From Comamonadaceae bacterium (GTDB taxonomy: Bacteria > Pseudomonadota > Gammaproteobacteria > Burkholderiales > Burkholderiaceae_C): DNA of 64,000 nt. Both the position numbers and the translations under genes were made by a program. A model generated the notes under the pieces. The model saw nothing but the letters and a program-made list of their open reading frames with translations. It did not search any database and had not been told where the DNA came from. Location: contig JAIXUG010000025.1 of NCBI GenBank assembly GCA_027484105.1, forward strand, positions 85,742 to 149,741. The letters run 5' to 3'. Of this stretch, positions 15,467 to 24,785 are shown in pieces (within the stretch, counting starts at the first letter, position 1; every line of letters starts with the position of its first letter).

Positions 15467-16663
15467 ATGCCTTTGCAATTTGCCGATCGCCTGAACAACG
15501 TCGAAACCTCTGCCATCCGTGAGCTGTTCAAGCTCCTGGGCAAGCCGGGCATCATCAGTTTTGCCGGCGGCTTTCCCGACAGCGCCATGTTCGATGTGGA
15601 CGGCATCCGAGAAGCCAGCAATGCCGCGCTGAGCCAAGACCCGGGCGCGGCCCTGCAATACGGCGCGACCGAAGGTTTTGGCCCGCTGCGCGCGCAATTG
15701 GCCCATTTCATGGGTCAAAAAGGCGCCCAGGACGTGAGCGCCGAACAGCTGATCGTGACCACCGGCAGCCAGCAGGCGCTGGATTTGATCGGCAAAACCA
15801 TGATCAGCCCCGGTGACAAGGTGATTGTGGAAGGCCCGACCTTTTTGGCCACCATCCAGTGCTTCCGTTTGTATGGGGCTGAACTCATCAGCGCCCCGGT
15901 GGATGGCCATGGCGTCAAGACCGATGAGCTGGAAAAGCTGATCGCCGAGCACAAACCCAAGTTTGTGTATGTGATCCCCACTTTTGGCAACCCCAGCGGT
16001 GCCTTGCTCAGCGCCGAGCGCCGCAAGCAAGTGCTGGAGATGGCCGTCAAACACCAAACCCTGATCGTCGAAGACGACCCTTATGGCGACTTGTATTTTG
16101 GCGAAGCCCCACCGCCCAGCCTGCTGGCCATGAGCAGCCAGGTGCCCGGCAGCCGCGAGCTGCTGGTGCATTGCGGGTCTTTGTCCAAAGTGCTCTCTCC
16201 TGGCTTGCGCGTGGGCTGGATGATCGCCCCGGCCGAATTGCTGGGCAAAGCCACCATGTGCAAGCAGTTCAGCGATGCGCACACCAGCACTTTTGCCCAG
16301 GCCACGGCCGCGCAATACCTCCAGGCGGGCCGCATGCCCGCCACGCTGGACAAGGTGCGCGCTGTCTATGCCCAGCGGGCCCAAACCATGGGCGATGCGC
16401 TTCGCCGTGAGTTGGGTGATGCGGTCGAGTTTGTCCAACCGCAAGGCGGCTTGTTCGTTTGGGCGCGCCTGACCGGCGCGGGTGGCAAGGTCAATGATGG
16501 CAATGTGTTTGCCAAGCGCGCCATCGACAACGGCGTGGCCTTCGTGCCCGGCACACCGTTCTTTTGCGCCAACCCCGACCACGCCACCTTCCGTCTGAGC
16601 TTTGCGACTGTGGGCGAAGACAAGATCCTCGAAGGCGTCTCGCGCCTGGCCAAGGCTCTGTAA
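15467..16663 (+). CDS. PLP-dependent class I aminotransferase (2-aminoadipate/LysN-like)
   Basis: Cytoplasmic fold-type I transaminase of 398 residues. The PLP lysine is in HCGSLSKVLSPGLRVGW near residue 240. The substrate-binding FAGGFPD motif is near residue 32, the cofactor-contacting NPSG is near residue 175, and the phosphate-binding Asp-Tyr pair is in VEDDPYGDLYF. This sub-family (aromatic or 2-aminoadipate aminotransferase, MocR-like catalytic domain without the GntR part) has broad amino donors, so the exact substrate is not decided. It is followed after three bases by an alpha/beta hydrolase gene, suggesting one transcript. Confidence 0.85.
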   Translation: MPLQFADRLNNVETSAIRELFKLLGKPGIISFAGGFPDSAMFDVDGIREASNAALSQDPGAALQYGATEGFGPLRAQLAHFMGQKGAQDVSAEQLIVTTGSQQALDLIGKTMISPGDKVIVEGPTFLATIQCFRLYGAELISAPVDGHGVKTDELEKLIAEHKPKFVYVIPTFGNPSGALLSAERRKQVLEMAVKHQTLIVEDDPYGDLYFGEAPPPSLLAMSSQVPGSRELLVHCGSLSKVLSPGLRVGWMIAPAELLGKATMCKQFSDAHTSTFAQATAAQYLQAGRMPATLDKVRAVYAQRAQTMGDALRRELGDAVEFVQPQGGLFVWARLTGAGGKVNDGNVFAKRAIDNGVAFVPGTPFFCANPDHATFRLSFATVGEDKILEGVSRLAKAL

Positions 16664-16666
16664 GCC

Positions 16667-17482
16667 ATGGCCGCCAGCACCGAACTGTGCATCGACGTCA
16701 ACGGCACCGATGTCTGGCTGCAAGGGCAGGGTGAGGAGGTGATCCTCATGCTGCATGGCTGGCCCGACACCCGGGCCCTGTGGGACGGTACGGTGGCGGC
16801 CCTGCAGGACCGCGCCACCTGTGCCCGCCTGACGCTGCCCGGCTTTGAGTCCGGCCCTGCAACAACCAGCTTGGACGCCATGTGCCAGCTGCTGCGTCAG
16901 GTGGTAGACCGCATCAGCCCTGAGCAGCCAGTCACGCTCATGCTGCACGACTGGGGCTGTATCTTTGGCTACGAATTTGCCCTGCGCCACCCGGCGCGCG
17001 TGTCCAGCGTGGTGGCGGTGGATGTGGGCGACCACAATTCGGGCGCACTGTTGCGTGAGTGGGGTGCGAAAGAAAAACTGTCGGTCATGGGCTATCAGCT
17101 TTGGTTGGCGCTGGCGTGGAAGTTGGGTCACCACCTCAGCGAGAACCTTGGCACCCGCATGACCCGCGCCATGGCCCGCTGGCTGCGCTGCCACACGGAC
17201 CCGGCCTCGATCACCCACAAGATGAACTACCCCTACGCCATGCAATGGTTCGGCACGGCGGGTGGTTTGAAGCAAGCGGCGCCCGTCCAGTTGCCGATGC
17301 CGCTCTTGTTTGTCTATGGCGAGCGCAAGCCCTTCATGTTCCATTCGGCCAAATGGCTGGGCAAAGTCGCCGCCCAGCCCGGCAGCGCCGTGCAAGGCTT
17401 GCCCTGTGGACATTGGGTCATGATTTCGCGGCCTGAGGCGTTTCATGCGCGGGTGCGGGCCTGGTTGTGGGGCGAAGCCTGA
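16667..17482 (+). CDS. Alpha/beta hydrolase, epoxide-hydrolase/dehalogenase-like
   Basis: Cytoplasmic hydrolase of 271 residues. The oxyanion-hole motif is LHGWPDTRALWDG near residue 26, and the nucleophile elbow reads LHDWGCIFG, with Asp rather than Ser at the nucleophile position (about residue 95). This points to the epoxide hydrolase/haloalkane dehalogenase branch. A catalytic His is present in CGHWVMISRPE near the C-terminus. The substrate is unknown. It lies three bases after the aminotransferase gene and ten bases before the DUF3820 gene. Confidence 0.8.
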   Translation: MAASTELCIDVNGTDVWLQGQGEEVILMLHGWPDTRALWDGTVAALQDRATCARLTLPGFESGPATTSLDAMCQLLRQVVDRISPEQPVTLMLHDWGCIFGYEFALRHPARVSSVVAVDVGDHNSGALLREWGAKEKLSVMGYQLWLALAWKLGHHLSENLGTRMTRAMARWLRCHTDPASITHKMNYPYAMQWFGTAGGLKQAAPVQLPMPLLFVYGERKPFMFHSAKWLGKVAAQPGSAVQGLPCGHWVMISRPEAFHARVRAWLWGEA

Positions 17483-17492
17483 AGGCAGAGGT

Positions 17493-17750
17493 ATGCAAGC
17501 CGAAGACCTGGTGAAGCTCGTCACCACGCCCATGCCCTATGGCAAACACAAGGGCATGCTGATCGCCGATTTGCCCGGCAACTACCTCAACTGGTTTGCG
17601 CGTGAGGGTTTCCCCAAAGGCGAGATCGGTCTGCTGCTGCGCCTGATGCAGGAGATTGACCACAATGGCCTGAGCGATTTGCTCAAGCCCTTGCGTCACA
17701 AGCAAGTCGGTGGCTTTAGCCCCGACACCAAACAACCCTTCAGGGCTTGA
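17493..17750 (+). CDS. DUF3820 family small protein
   Basis: An 85-residue protein whose core PYGKHKGMLIADLPGNYLNWFAREGFPKGEIG is the DUF3820 signature, a short fold of unknown role that also occurs as an appendage to nucleases and other enzymes. No catalytic residues are recognised. ATG 17493 is chosen because GGCAGAGG stands just before it; the longer frame runs back into the hydrolase gene. Its 3' end overlaps the convergent serB by 11 bp. Confidence 0.8.
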   Translation: MQAEDLVKLVTTPMPYGKHKGMLIADLPGNYLNWFAREGFPKGEIGLLLRLMQEIDHNGLSDLLKPLRHKQVGGFSPDTKQPFRA

Positions 17751-18456
17751 CGACTTCCAGCAACCGGTCCAATCCACCCGAATGGATGGCCACCATGGCC
17801 TGCTCGCGCACCTTGGGTTTGGCGTGGTAGGCCACCGACAAGCCCGCTGCGCCCATCATGGGCAGGTCGTTGGCGCCGTCGCCCACGGCGATGCACGCGT
17901 GCGGCTCGATGCCCAACAGCGACGCCACTTCGAGCAAGGTGCGGCGTTTTTCTGCGCCATCGCAAATGTCGCCCCAGCTTTGCATGACCAAGCCGCCCGT
18001 GAGTTCACCACCAACCACCTCCAGTTGGTTGGAGCGTGCAAAGTCGATGTTCAGGCGCGCTTTGACCCGGTTGGCAAAAAAGGTGAAGCCGCCAGACACC
18101 AGCAGCACCTTCATGCCCACTTTTTGGCATGCGGCGATCAACTCGGCCGCGCCGGGGTTGATCTTCAAACGCTCGGTGTACACGCGCTCCATGTCGGCCA
18201 GGGTCACGCCCTTGAGCAGGGCCAGGCGGCGGCGCAGGCTGTCTTTGAAGTCGGTGATCTCGCCGCGCATGGCCGCTTCGGTGATGGCGGCCACCTCGGC
18301 CTTGCGGCCCACAGCGTCGGCGATCTCGTCGATGCACTCGATGCTGATGAGCGTGGAGTCCATGTCAAAGGCGATCAGCTTGAACTGAGAGAGCAACAGG
18401 GGAGCGGCAAAGCCCTGAATGGCGAGGCCAGGGGCAAATTCGGTGGCGGTGGTCAT
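17740..18456 (-). CDS. serB: Phosphoserine phosphatase
   Basis: HAD-superfamily enzyme that removes the phosphate from O-phosphoserine, the last step of serine synthesis. Of 238 residues, the catalytic DxDST motif is AFDMDSTLISIECIDEIAD near residue 35. Motif II Ser is in LLVSGGFTFFA, and motif III/IV is GDGANDLPMMGAAGLSVAYHAKPKV near residue 190. The N-terminal 25 residues are short compared with E. coli SerB, i.e. the ACT-like domain is absent, as in many betaproteobacteria. It lies upstream of mfd's 3' end, 30 bp apart, with both genes on the minus strand. Confidence 0.95.
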   Translation of the reverse strand: MTTATEFAPGLAIQGFAAPLLLSQFKLIAFDMDSTLISIECIDEIADAVGRKAEVAAITEAAMRGEITDFKDSLRRRLALLKGVTLADMERVYTERLKINPGAAELIAACQKVGMKVLLVSGGFTFFANRVKARLNIDFARSNQLEVVGGELTGGLVMQSWGDICDGAEKRRTLLEVASLLGIEPHACIAVGDGANDLPMMGAAGLSVAYHAKPKVREQAMVAIHSGGLDRLLEVVKP

Positions 18457-18486
18457 GGTTGGATTATCGAAGATCGTTGAATGGGC

Positions 18487-21400
18487 TCAGGCCGGGACGG
18501 TTTCCGCCTTTGGCTGCCCCAAACTGCGCAACACATCCCTCACCATCTGCGCCCGTGCCTTGGGGTCGGGCAGTTCGCGTTCGATGCGGATTTTGTCGTT
18601 GCCCGCCAGCTTGATGTGTTTGTTTTTCTGGATCAGGCCGATGATGGCCATGGGGTCCACGGGCGGGTTGGGCTTGAAGGTGATCTGGATGACGCCCGGC
18701 GCAGCGTCGACCTTGATCACGCCATAAGGTTGGGTCAGCACGCGCAGACGGTGCACATCCACCAGGGTTTGCGCTTGGGCGGGCAGTTTGCCAAAGCGGT
18801 CCACGATTTCCTCGAGCAGGGCGTCGATCTGGTCGCTGGTTTTGGCAGTCGCCAGCTTTTTGTAGAACGACAAGCGCAGGTGCACATCGCCGCAGTAGTC
18901 GTTGGGTAAGAGGGCGGGAGCGTGCAGGTTGATGTCGGTGGTGACCGACAGGGGGCTGAGCAAATCGGGCTCTTTGCCCGCCTTGAGGCAGCGCACCGCC
19001 TCGGACAGCATTTCGTTGTAGAGCTGAAAACCCACTTCGAGCATGTTGCCACTCTGGTTTTCGCCCAGCACTTCGCCCGCGCCACGGATCTCCAGGTCGT
19101 GCATGGCCAGATAAAAGCCGCTGCCCAATTCTTCCATTTGCTGGATCGCGTCCAGCCGCTGGGCGGCTTGCTTGGTCAGGCCCTCGATCTCGGGCACCAT
19201 CAAATAGGCATAGGCCTGGTGGTGTGAGCGGCCCACACGCCCGCGCAGCTGGTGCAGCTGGGCCAGGCCGAATTTGTCGGCACGTGAAATGACGATGGTG
19301 TTGGCCGTGGGCACGTCGATGCCGGTTTCGATGATGGTCGAGCACAGCAAGATGTTGTAGCGCTGGGCCACAAAGTCGCGCATCACGCGCTCGAGCTCAC
19401 GCTCGGGCATCTGGCCGTGGGCCACGGCGATGCGGGCTTCGGGCAGGATTTCTTCGAGCTTTTGGCGGCGGTTTTCGATGGTCTCGACCTCGTTGTGCAA
19501 AAAGTAGCACTGCCCGCCGCGCTTGAGTTCGCGCAGCACCGCCTCGCGGATCACGCCCGTGCCTTCGTTGCGCACAAAGGTCTTGATGGCCAAGCGGCGC
19601 TGGGGTGCGGTGGCGATCACACTCAAATCGCGCAGGCCTTCCAGGGCCATGCCCATGGTGCGCGGGATGGGGGTGGCCGTGAGCGTGAGCACGTCGACTT
19701 CGGCGCGCAGGGCTTTCATGGCCTCTTTGTGACGCACACCAAAGCGGTGCTCTTCGTCGATGATCAAGAGGCCCAGGTTCTTGAAGCGGGTCTTCTCCGA
19801 CAGCAGCTTGTGGGTGCCGACCACAATGTCCACCGTGCCGTCTTCGATGCCTTTCATGGCCGCAGTGACTTCCTTGCCGGATCTGAAGCGTGAGATCTCG
19901 GCCACCTTGACGGGCCATTTGGCAAAACGGTCTTGGAGGGTTTGGTAGTGCTGCTCGGCCAGCAGCGTGGTGGGCGCCAGCAGGGCGACCTGCTTGCCGC
20001 CCGTGACGGCCACAAAGGCGGCGCGCAAGGCCACCTCGGTTTTGCCAAAGCCCACATCGCCGCAGACCAGGCGGTCCATGGGGCGGGGGCTGATCATGTC
20101 TTGAATGACACAGTGGATGGCCGCCTTTTGGTCGGCGGTTTCCTCAAAGCCGAAGTCGTTGGCAAAGGTTTCGTAGTCTTGCGGGCTGTAGCGGAAGGCG
20201 TGGCCTTCGCGTGCGGCCCGGCGGGCGTAGATGTTGAGCAGCTCGGCGGCCGAGTCGCGCACCTGCTCGGCGGCTTTGCGTTTGGCTTTTTCCCACTGGC
20301 CCGAGCCGAGTTTGTGCAGTGGCGCTTCGTCAGCGCTCACGCCCGTGTAGCGGCCAATCAGCTGCAGCTGGCTCACGGGCACATACAGCGTGGCTTGGTC
20401 GGCGTATTCCAGGTGCAAGAACTCCTGCAAGGCTGGCGTGCCGTCCTCGTTTTTCTGGCCCATGTCCATGTTGACCAAGCCCCGGTAACGGCCAATGCCG
20501 TGCTGGCTGTGCACCACCGGGTCGCCCACGTTCAGCTCGCTCAGGTCTTTGATCAGCGCCTCGACGTCGCTGACCTGTTCCTGCTTTTTGCGTCGGCGGG
20601 TGGTGGGGCCTGCGGCAAAGAGTTCGGTTTCGGTGACCAGGTCGACGCCATGCTCAAACCAGTGAAAACCGCTGACCAAGGCCGCTGTGGCCATGCCGAC
20701 TTTTTCGTCGCTGTCCAAAAATGCTTGCAGGCTGTCAAACACCGGGGGCGTGAGGCCGCTGGAGCGCATAAAGTCGAGCAAGCTCTCTCGGCGGCCATCG
20801 CTTTCGGCCAGGATCAGCACGCGGGTTTGGCCGCTGCGGATGTGCGCTTGCAACCGGGCCAAAGGGTCGTCGGCACCGCGCACCACCGTGAGTTCGGGCA
20901 GTGGCTGGGCCAGGGTGTTGTTTTCGACTTCGTCGGTGCCGGGACGCAAAGCCAGCTGCGCATGGCCGTTGGTCAGGGTGTAGAACTGTTCGGCGCTCAA
21001 AAACAGCGCATCGGGTGGCAGCACAGGCCGCTCGGGGTCGCCTTGCACCAAGCGGTAGCGGTCGCGGGTGTCTTGCCAAAAGCGCTGGAAGGCGGGTTCG
21101 AGATCGCCGTGCAGCACCACGGTCGCGGCGTCCGTTTGACCTGCTCCCAGGTAATCAAACACCGTGGCGGTTTCTTCAAAAAACAGTGGCAGGTAATACT
21201 CGATGCCTGCCGTGGCCACGCCGTTGCCCATGTCTTTGTAGATGCGGCTCTTGGTCGGGTCGCCTTCGAGCAATTCGCGCCAACGGCTGCGAAAGCGCGC
21301 TCGGGCCGTCTCGTCCATCGGGAACTCGCGCCCTGGCAGCAGCCGCACCTCGGGCACGGGGTAGAGGCTGCGCTGGCTGTCGGGGTCAAAGGTACGGATG

Positions 21401-21981
21401 GAGTCGATCTCGTCGTCGAACAAATCCACCCGGTAAGGCACCAGCGAGCCCATGGGGAACAAATCGATCAGACCACCGCGCACCGCGTATTCACCGGGGC
21501 TGACGACTTGGCTGACGTGTGAATAGCCCGCCAGCGTGAGCTGGGCCTTGAGTTGGGTTTCGTCGAGCTTTTGCTTGACCTTGAACTCGAAGGTGTAGCC
21601 CGCCAGAAAGGATGGCGGTGCCAGCCGGTACAGCGCCGTGGTGGCAGGGATCAGCACCACGTCGGCGCTCTCGGCGTGGTTGCGCTGCTGGATGCGCCAC
21701 AGCGTGGCCAGTCGCTCTGAAATCAGGTCCTGGTGCGGCGAGAAGGTGTCGTAGGGCAGGGTTTCCCAGTCGGGGAACACCACGCAGCGCAGGCTGGGGG
21801 CAAAAAACACCAGCTCGTCCATCAGGCGCTGGGCGTCGGCCGCGTCGCTGGTGACGATGGCCGTGAGTTTGCCCGCCTTTTTCTCGCGCTCGGCCAGTTG
21901 GGCCAACAGCACGGCATCGGCCGACCCGGCAGGGCGCGGCAGGGTGAAACGTTTGCCAGAAATGAGGCTGGGCAGTGGCAT
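18487..21981 (-). CDS. mfd: Transcription-repair coupling factor
   Basis: Large ATPase that removes stalled RNA polymerase from damaged DNA and recruits UvrA. About 1164 residues, usual for Mfd. Domain order: UvrB-like N-terminal part (VVFPDWETLPYDTFSPHQ); RNA-polymerase-interacting domain with GDPVVHSQHGIGRYRG; helicase domain with Walker A CGDVGFGKTEVALRAAF, DEEH box in LLIIDEEHRFG and LTLTATPIPRTM; the TRG/helicase part with GRVGRSHHQAYAYL; then the C-terminal TRCF domain. ATG 21981 is preferred; a TTG at 22014 would lie in the T-rich tail of a hairpin. Neither has a clear ribosome site. See the hairpin entry for possible leader control. Confidence 0.97.
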   Translation of the reverse strand: MPLPSLISGKRFTLPRPAGSADAVLLAQLAEREKKAGKLTAIVTSDAADAQRLMDELVFFAPSLRCVVFPDWETLPYDTFSPHQDLISERLATLWRIQQRNHAESADVVLIPATTALYRLAPPSFLAGYTFEFKVKQKLDETQLKAQLTLAGYSHVSQVVSPGEYAVRGGLIDLFPMGSLVPYRVDLFDDEIDSIRTFDPDSQRSLYPVPEVRLLPGREFPMDETARARFRSRWRELLEGDPTKSRIYKDMGNGVATAGIEYYLPLFFEETATVFDYLGAGQTDAATVVLHGDLEPAFQRFWQDTRDRYRLVQGDPERPVLPPDALFLSAEQFYTLTNGHAQLALRPGTDEVENNTLAQPLPELTVVRGADDPLARLQAHIRSGQTRVLILAESDGRRESLLDFMRSSGLTPPVFDSLQAFLDSDEKVGMATAALVSGFHWFEHGVDLVTETELFAAGPTTRRRKKQEQVSDVEALIKDLSELNVGDPVVHSQHGIGRYRGLVNMDMGQKNEDGTPALQEFLHLEYADQATLYVPVSQLQLIGRYTGVSADEAPLHKLGSGQWEKAKRKAAEQVRDSAAELLNIYARRAAREGHAFRYSPQDYETFANDFGFEETADQKAAIHCVIQDMISPRPMDRLVCGDVGFGKTEVALRAAFVAVTGGKQVALLAPTTLLAEQHYQTLQDRFAKWPVKVAEISRFRSGKEVTAAMKGIEDGTVDIVVGTHKLLSEKTRFKNLGLLIIDEEHRFGVRHKEAMKALRAEVDVLTLTATPIPRTMGMALEGLRDLSVIATAPQRRLAIKTFVRNEGTGVIREAVLRELKRGGQCYFLHNEVETIENRRQKLEEILPEARIAVAHGQMPERELERVMRDFVAQRYNILLCSTIIETGIDVPTANTIVISRADKFGLAQLHQLRGRVGRSHHQAYAYLMVPEIEGLTKQAAQRLDAIQQMEELGSGFYLAMHDLEIRGAGEVLGENQSGNMLEVGFQLYNEMLSEAVRCLKAGKEPDLLSPLSVTTDINLHAPALLPNDYCGDVHLRLSFYKKLATAKTSDQIDALLEEIVDRFGKLPAQAQTLVDVHRLRVLTQPYGVIKVDAAPGVIQITFKPNPPVDPMAIIGLIQKNKHIKLAGNDKIRIERELPDPKARAQMVRDVLRSLGQPKAETVPA

Positions 21982-21999
21982 GGTGGAGAGGGGCAAAGG

Positions 22000-22044
22000 C
22001 GAAGAAAAAAGCAAAACACCCCCCGCCGAGAGGGAGGGGGGTGT
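22000..22044 (-). terminator. Intrinsic-terminator-like hairpin in the mfd leader
   Basis: A 9-bp perfect stem (ACACCCCCC at 22016-22024 with GGGGGGTGT at 22036-22044) and an 11-base loop. Read on the minus strand it is followed by TTTGCTTTTTT. It lies 19-64 bp ahead of the mfd ATG and downstream of a possible promoter (TTGCGG, 15 bp, TAAAAT at 22071-22066). It would therefore stop mfd transcription early unless bypassed, or it ends a very short RNA. Confidence 0.7.
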
Positions 22045-22143
22045 GGAAATGCCGAATGGGCACTGATTTTAAAAGCTTTGCGCCGCCCGCAAGGTCTGCA
22101 GCGCCCGATGGGCACAGTTTTTACAAAACTACAATGTCTGGCC

Positions 22144-22869
22144 ATGAGCACCCGCCCCAACTCGCCCCGCTTTCATGCCCTGATCCCTTGTGCGGGCACC
22201 GGCAGCCGTGCGGGCACGTCACAACCCAAGCAATACCAGACGGTGGCCGGCCAGCCCATGGTCATGCACACCGTGCAGGCTCTGGCGCAGCTGCCGCAGA
22301 TCGCGCAGGGTTGGGTGGTGCTGTCACCCGGTGATGATTTCGTCTGGCCCGTTGACGCACGCTGGCCAGAGCATTTCGCTCGGCTCCGCTGTGGCGGGGC
22401 CACCCGCGCCGAGAGCGTGTGCAATGGTCTTGCTGCCATGCTGGCCGCGGGTGTGCCCGAAGACGATTGGGTGCTGGTGCACGATGCAGCGCGTTGCTTG
22501 GTCACGCCCGAGGCGGTGGTGGAGCTCATCGATGCTTGCCGCGACGACCCGGTGGGCGGATTGCTGGCCATGCCGCTGCCCGACACGCTCAAAACCCAAA
22601 AACCCGGAGATGCGCCACGGGTGGACGCCACCGTGCCGCGCGAAGGCAAATGGCTGGCCCAGACGCCGCAGATGTTTCGCCTGGGGGCTTTGCACCAGGC
22701 CCTTGCGCAGGCTGCAGGGACGGGTTTTGAAGGCATCACCGACGAGGCCAGTGCCATGGAGCGCTTGGGCCTCGCTCCGCGCCTGGTGCCAGGCTCGGCC
22801 ATGAATTTGAAAGTCACTTACCCTGCAGACTTCGCGTTTGCCGAGGCGGTTTTGAAAGGCCGAACATGA
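22144..22869 (+). CDS. ispD: 2-C-methyl-D-erythritol 4-phosphate cytidylyltransferase
   Basis: Third step of the MEP isoprenoid pathway: transfers CMP from CTP to methylerythritol phosphate. The 241-residue protein has the glycine-rich nucleotide loop [11 protein letters not shown], the lysine in SQPKQY, the VLVHDAARC motif near residue 118 and the [11 protein letters not shown] block near the C-terminus. ATG 22144 lacks a ribosome site, and a TACAAT lies 10 bases upstream, so the message may be almost leaderless; this is inference. It overlaps ispF by 4 bp. Confidence 0.95.
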   Translation: MSTRPNSPRFHALIPCAGTGSRAGTSQPKQYQTVAGQPMVMHTVQALAQLPQIAQGWVVLSPGDDFVWPVDARWPEHFARLRCGGATRAESVCNGLAAMLAAGVPEDDWVLVHDAARCLVTPEAVVELIDACRDDPVGGLLAMPLPDTLKTQKPGDAPRVDATVPREGKWLAQTPQMFRLGALHQALAQAAGTGFEGITDEASAMERLGLAPRLVPGSAMNLKVTYPADFAFAEAVLKGRT

Positions 22870-23345
22870 ACATCCGTATAGGTGAAGGTTGGGACGTGCA
22901 CGCGCTGGTGCCAGGCCGCAAGCTGATTTTGGGGGGCGTCGAGATCCCCCATACAGCGGGACTGCTGGGCCATTCAGACGCCGATGTGTTGCTGCACGCC
23001 ATCACCGATGCGGTTCTGGGGGCGGCGGGTTTGGGCGACATCGGGCGGCATTTTCCGGACACCGACGCGCAGTTCAAGGGGGCCGACTCTTCGGTGCTGT
23101 TGGCCGAGGCCATGCGCCGCGTGCGCGCGCAAGGCTGGGAGTTGGTGAACGTGGACAGCACCATCGTGGCGCAAGCCCCCAAGCTGGCCCCTTACATGGC
23201 GGCCATCAACGCCTCGGTGGCCAAGGCGCTCGGTGTGCAGGCCGAACGGGTGAATGTGAAGGCCAAGACCGCCGAAAAGCTTGGCCCAGTGGGCATGGGC
23301 CAAAGCATCGAAGCGCGTGCAGTTGCTTTGTTGATCAAAGCTTGA
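22866..23345 (+). CDS. ispF: 2-C-methyl-D-erythritol 2,4-cyclodiphosphate synthase
   Basis: Fifth step of the MEP pathway, forming the cyclic diphosphate with release of CMP. 159 residues, full length. Metal and substrate motifs are visible: GEGWDVHAL with the zinc Asp and His, [15 protein letters not shown] with the second zinc His, [16 protein letters not shown], and the C-terminal [22 protein letters not shown]. The start overlaps the ispD stop (ATGA), the usual arrangement for this gene pair. Convergent with the histidine kinase gene 54 bp downstream. Confidence 0.96.
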   Translation: MNIRIGEGWDVHALVPGRKLILGGVEIPHTAGLLGHSDADVLLHAITDAVLGAAGLGDIGRHFPDTDAQFKGADSSVLLAEAMRRVRAQGWELVNVDSTIVAQAPKLAPYMAAINASVAKALGVQAERVNVKAKTAEKLGPVGMGQSIEARAVALLIKA

Positions 23346-23399
23346 TGGCCCCACTGGGCCGCTGTCCTTGGGGCGGCCAATGGGCTGGCGCGCACCAGC

Positions 23400-24785
23400 T
23401 CATGCTGGGCTGTGTGCTTGTCGGAACTTCATCAAGGCCATCAAGCCCCCTGCGCTGTTGTTGAACACCGAAAACGTGCCGCCCATGCGCTGCACCGAAC
23501 GCTCGACGATGGCCAGGCCCAGGCCAGAACCCGTGGCCGATGTGCGGGCGGCGTCGCCCCTGAAAAACGGCTGCGTCAGGTTTTTCAGCGCCTCTTCGGA
23601 CACCCCGGGGCCTTGGTCGCGCACGCGCAGCAAGACCCAGCCCTCGTGCACCCGGGCCACAATCTCCACCCGTGTGATGCCATCGTTGGGGCTTTGGCCG
23701 TAGCGGCGGGCGTTTTCCAGCAGGTTCGACAGCACCCGACCCAGTTCCACCGATTCGGCTTGGACTTGCAGGTCTTCTGCCACGTCGATTGAAATCTCCA
23801 AAAGTGGGTTGTTGCGCCAAGGCGCTATGCAGCGGCTGAGTACCCCGCAGAGCAACACTGGGCCCAGGTCGGTCGGCTCGGGCCTGGCGTAATCCAGAAA
23901 TTTGTCGATGATCTCGTCGAGTTGGGCAATGTCGGCGGCCATCAGGTCGCGGGTTTCGGGGTCGGCGACGCTCAGCTCGGTTTCCAGCCGCAAGCGGGCC
24001 AAAGGTGTGCGCAAATCGTGCGAGATACCCGCCAGCATCAAGGCCCGTTCCTGTTCGATTTTGGCCAGACGTTCGGCCATTCGGTTGAAGCCGATGTTGA
24101 CTTCGCGGATCTCGTTGGTGGCTTCGTCTTCATTCAGTTCGGAAGCTTTGAAGTGGCCTTCGCGCACCTGACTGGCGGCCAAGGACAGGCGTTTGAGGGG
24201 TCGGTTGATCAGTTTGGCCATGATGGCCGCCCCGCTCAATGACAGCGCCAGGGTGACCGCCAACCAAGTCAGCCAGGCCGAGCCGCCCAAGGGTTGCAGG
24301 CGTGCCGGGTCCATTTGCAACCAGTAACTGTCCCGCTCGATCTTGAAACCCACCCACAGCCCGCTCTCTTGGTTCACCTGCGAGGCGATCACGGTCTCGG
24401 GACCGAGTCGTTTGACCATTTCCTTGACCAGACGGTTTTCAATGTCTGACTGGCCAAAAGCCGTCACCTGGTCTGTGGGCTCACGGATCAGGATGCTGAC
24501 GTTTTCCTCATCGGCCAGCATTTTGAGCAGGGCCACCCGCGCAATCGCGTCGGAATGCTGCAAAGCGGCCTTGGTCAAATTGACGACCGTGGCGATTTGG
24601 TGGGCGTTGCGCAGCATGCGCGGCTCGTACTCTTGGGTACGAAACATCTGCAACCAGGCCAGGCTGCTGAAGAAGATCAGCAAGGCGAGCAAAAAAAATG
24701 TCCGCCAGAAGAGGCTGAGTTTGAACCGGCGTGTGGACTTCGGAAGCTCGGTCCTTGGACTCGGTGCTGCTTCAGCGGGGTTCAC
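23400..24785 (-). CDS. EnvZ-like sensor histidine kinase
   Basis: Inner-membrane kinase of 461 residues. The first membrane helix spans about residues 24-47, a periplasmic sensor region of about 115 residues follows, and the second helix lies at about 163-190. Then come a HAMP linker (RPLKRLSLAASQVREGHF), a dimerisation/phosphoacceptor helix with His in GISHDLRTPLARLRLE, and an ATPase domain with an N box (NLLENARRYG), DQGPGVSEE and GSGLGLAIV. The architecture and the HDLRTPL motif match EnvZ. It overlaps the regulator gene upstream by 4 bp, so the two are one pair. What it senses is not visible; osmotic or envelope stress is only a family guess. Confidence 0.85.
   Translation of the reverse strand: MNPAEAAPSPRTELPKSTRRFKLSLFWRTFFLLALLIFFSSLAWLQMFRTQEYEPRMLRNAHQIATVVNLTKAALQHSDAIARVALLKMLADEENVSILIREPTDQVTAFGQSDIENRLVKEMVKRLGPETVIASQVNQESGLWVGFKIERDSYWLQMDPARLQPLGGSAWLTWLAVTLALSLSGAAIMAKLINRPLKRLSLAASQVREGHFKASELNEDEATNEIREVNIGFNRMAERLAKIEQERALMLAGISHDLRTPLARLRLETELSVADPETRDLMAADIAQLDEIIDKFLDYARPEPTDLGPVLLCGVLSRCIAPWRNNPLLEISIDVAEDLQVQAESVELGRVLSNLLENARRYGQSPNDGITRVEIVARVHEGWVLLRVRDQGPGVSEEALKNLTQPFFRGDAARTSATGSGLGLAIVERSVQRMGGTFSVFNNSAGGLMALMKFRQAHSPA

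Noticed and set aside
15410..17533. A 707-codon minus-strand frame opposite the aminotransferase and hydrolase genes.
   Set aside because: Both plus-strand genes show clear catalytic motifs; the antisense product shows none.
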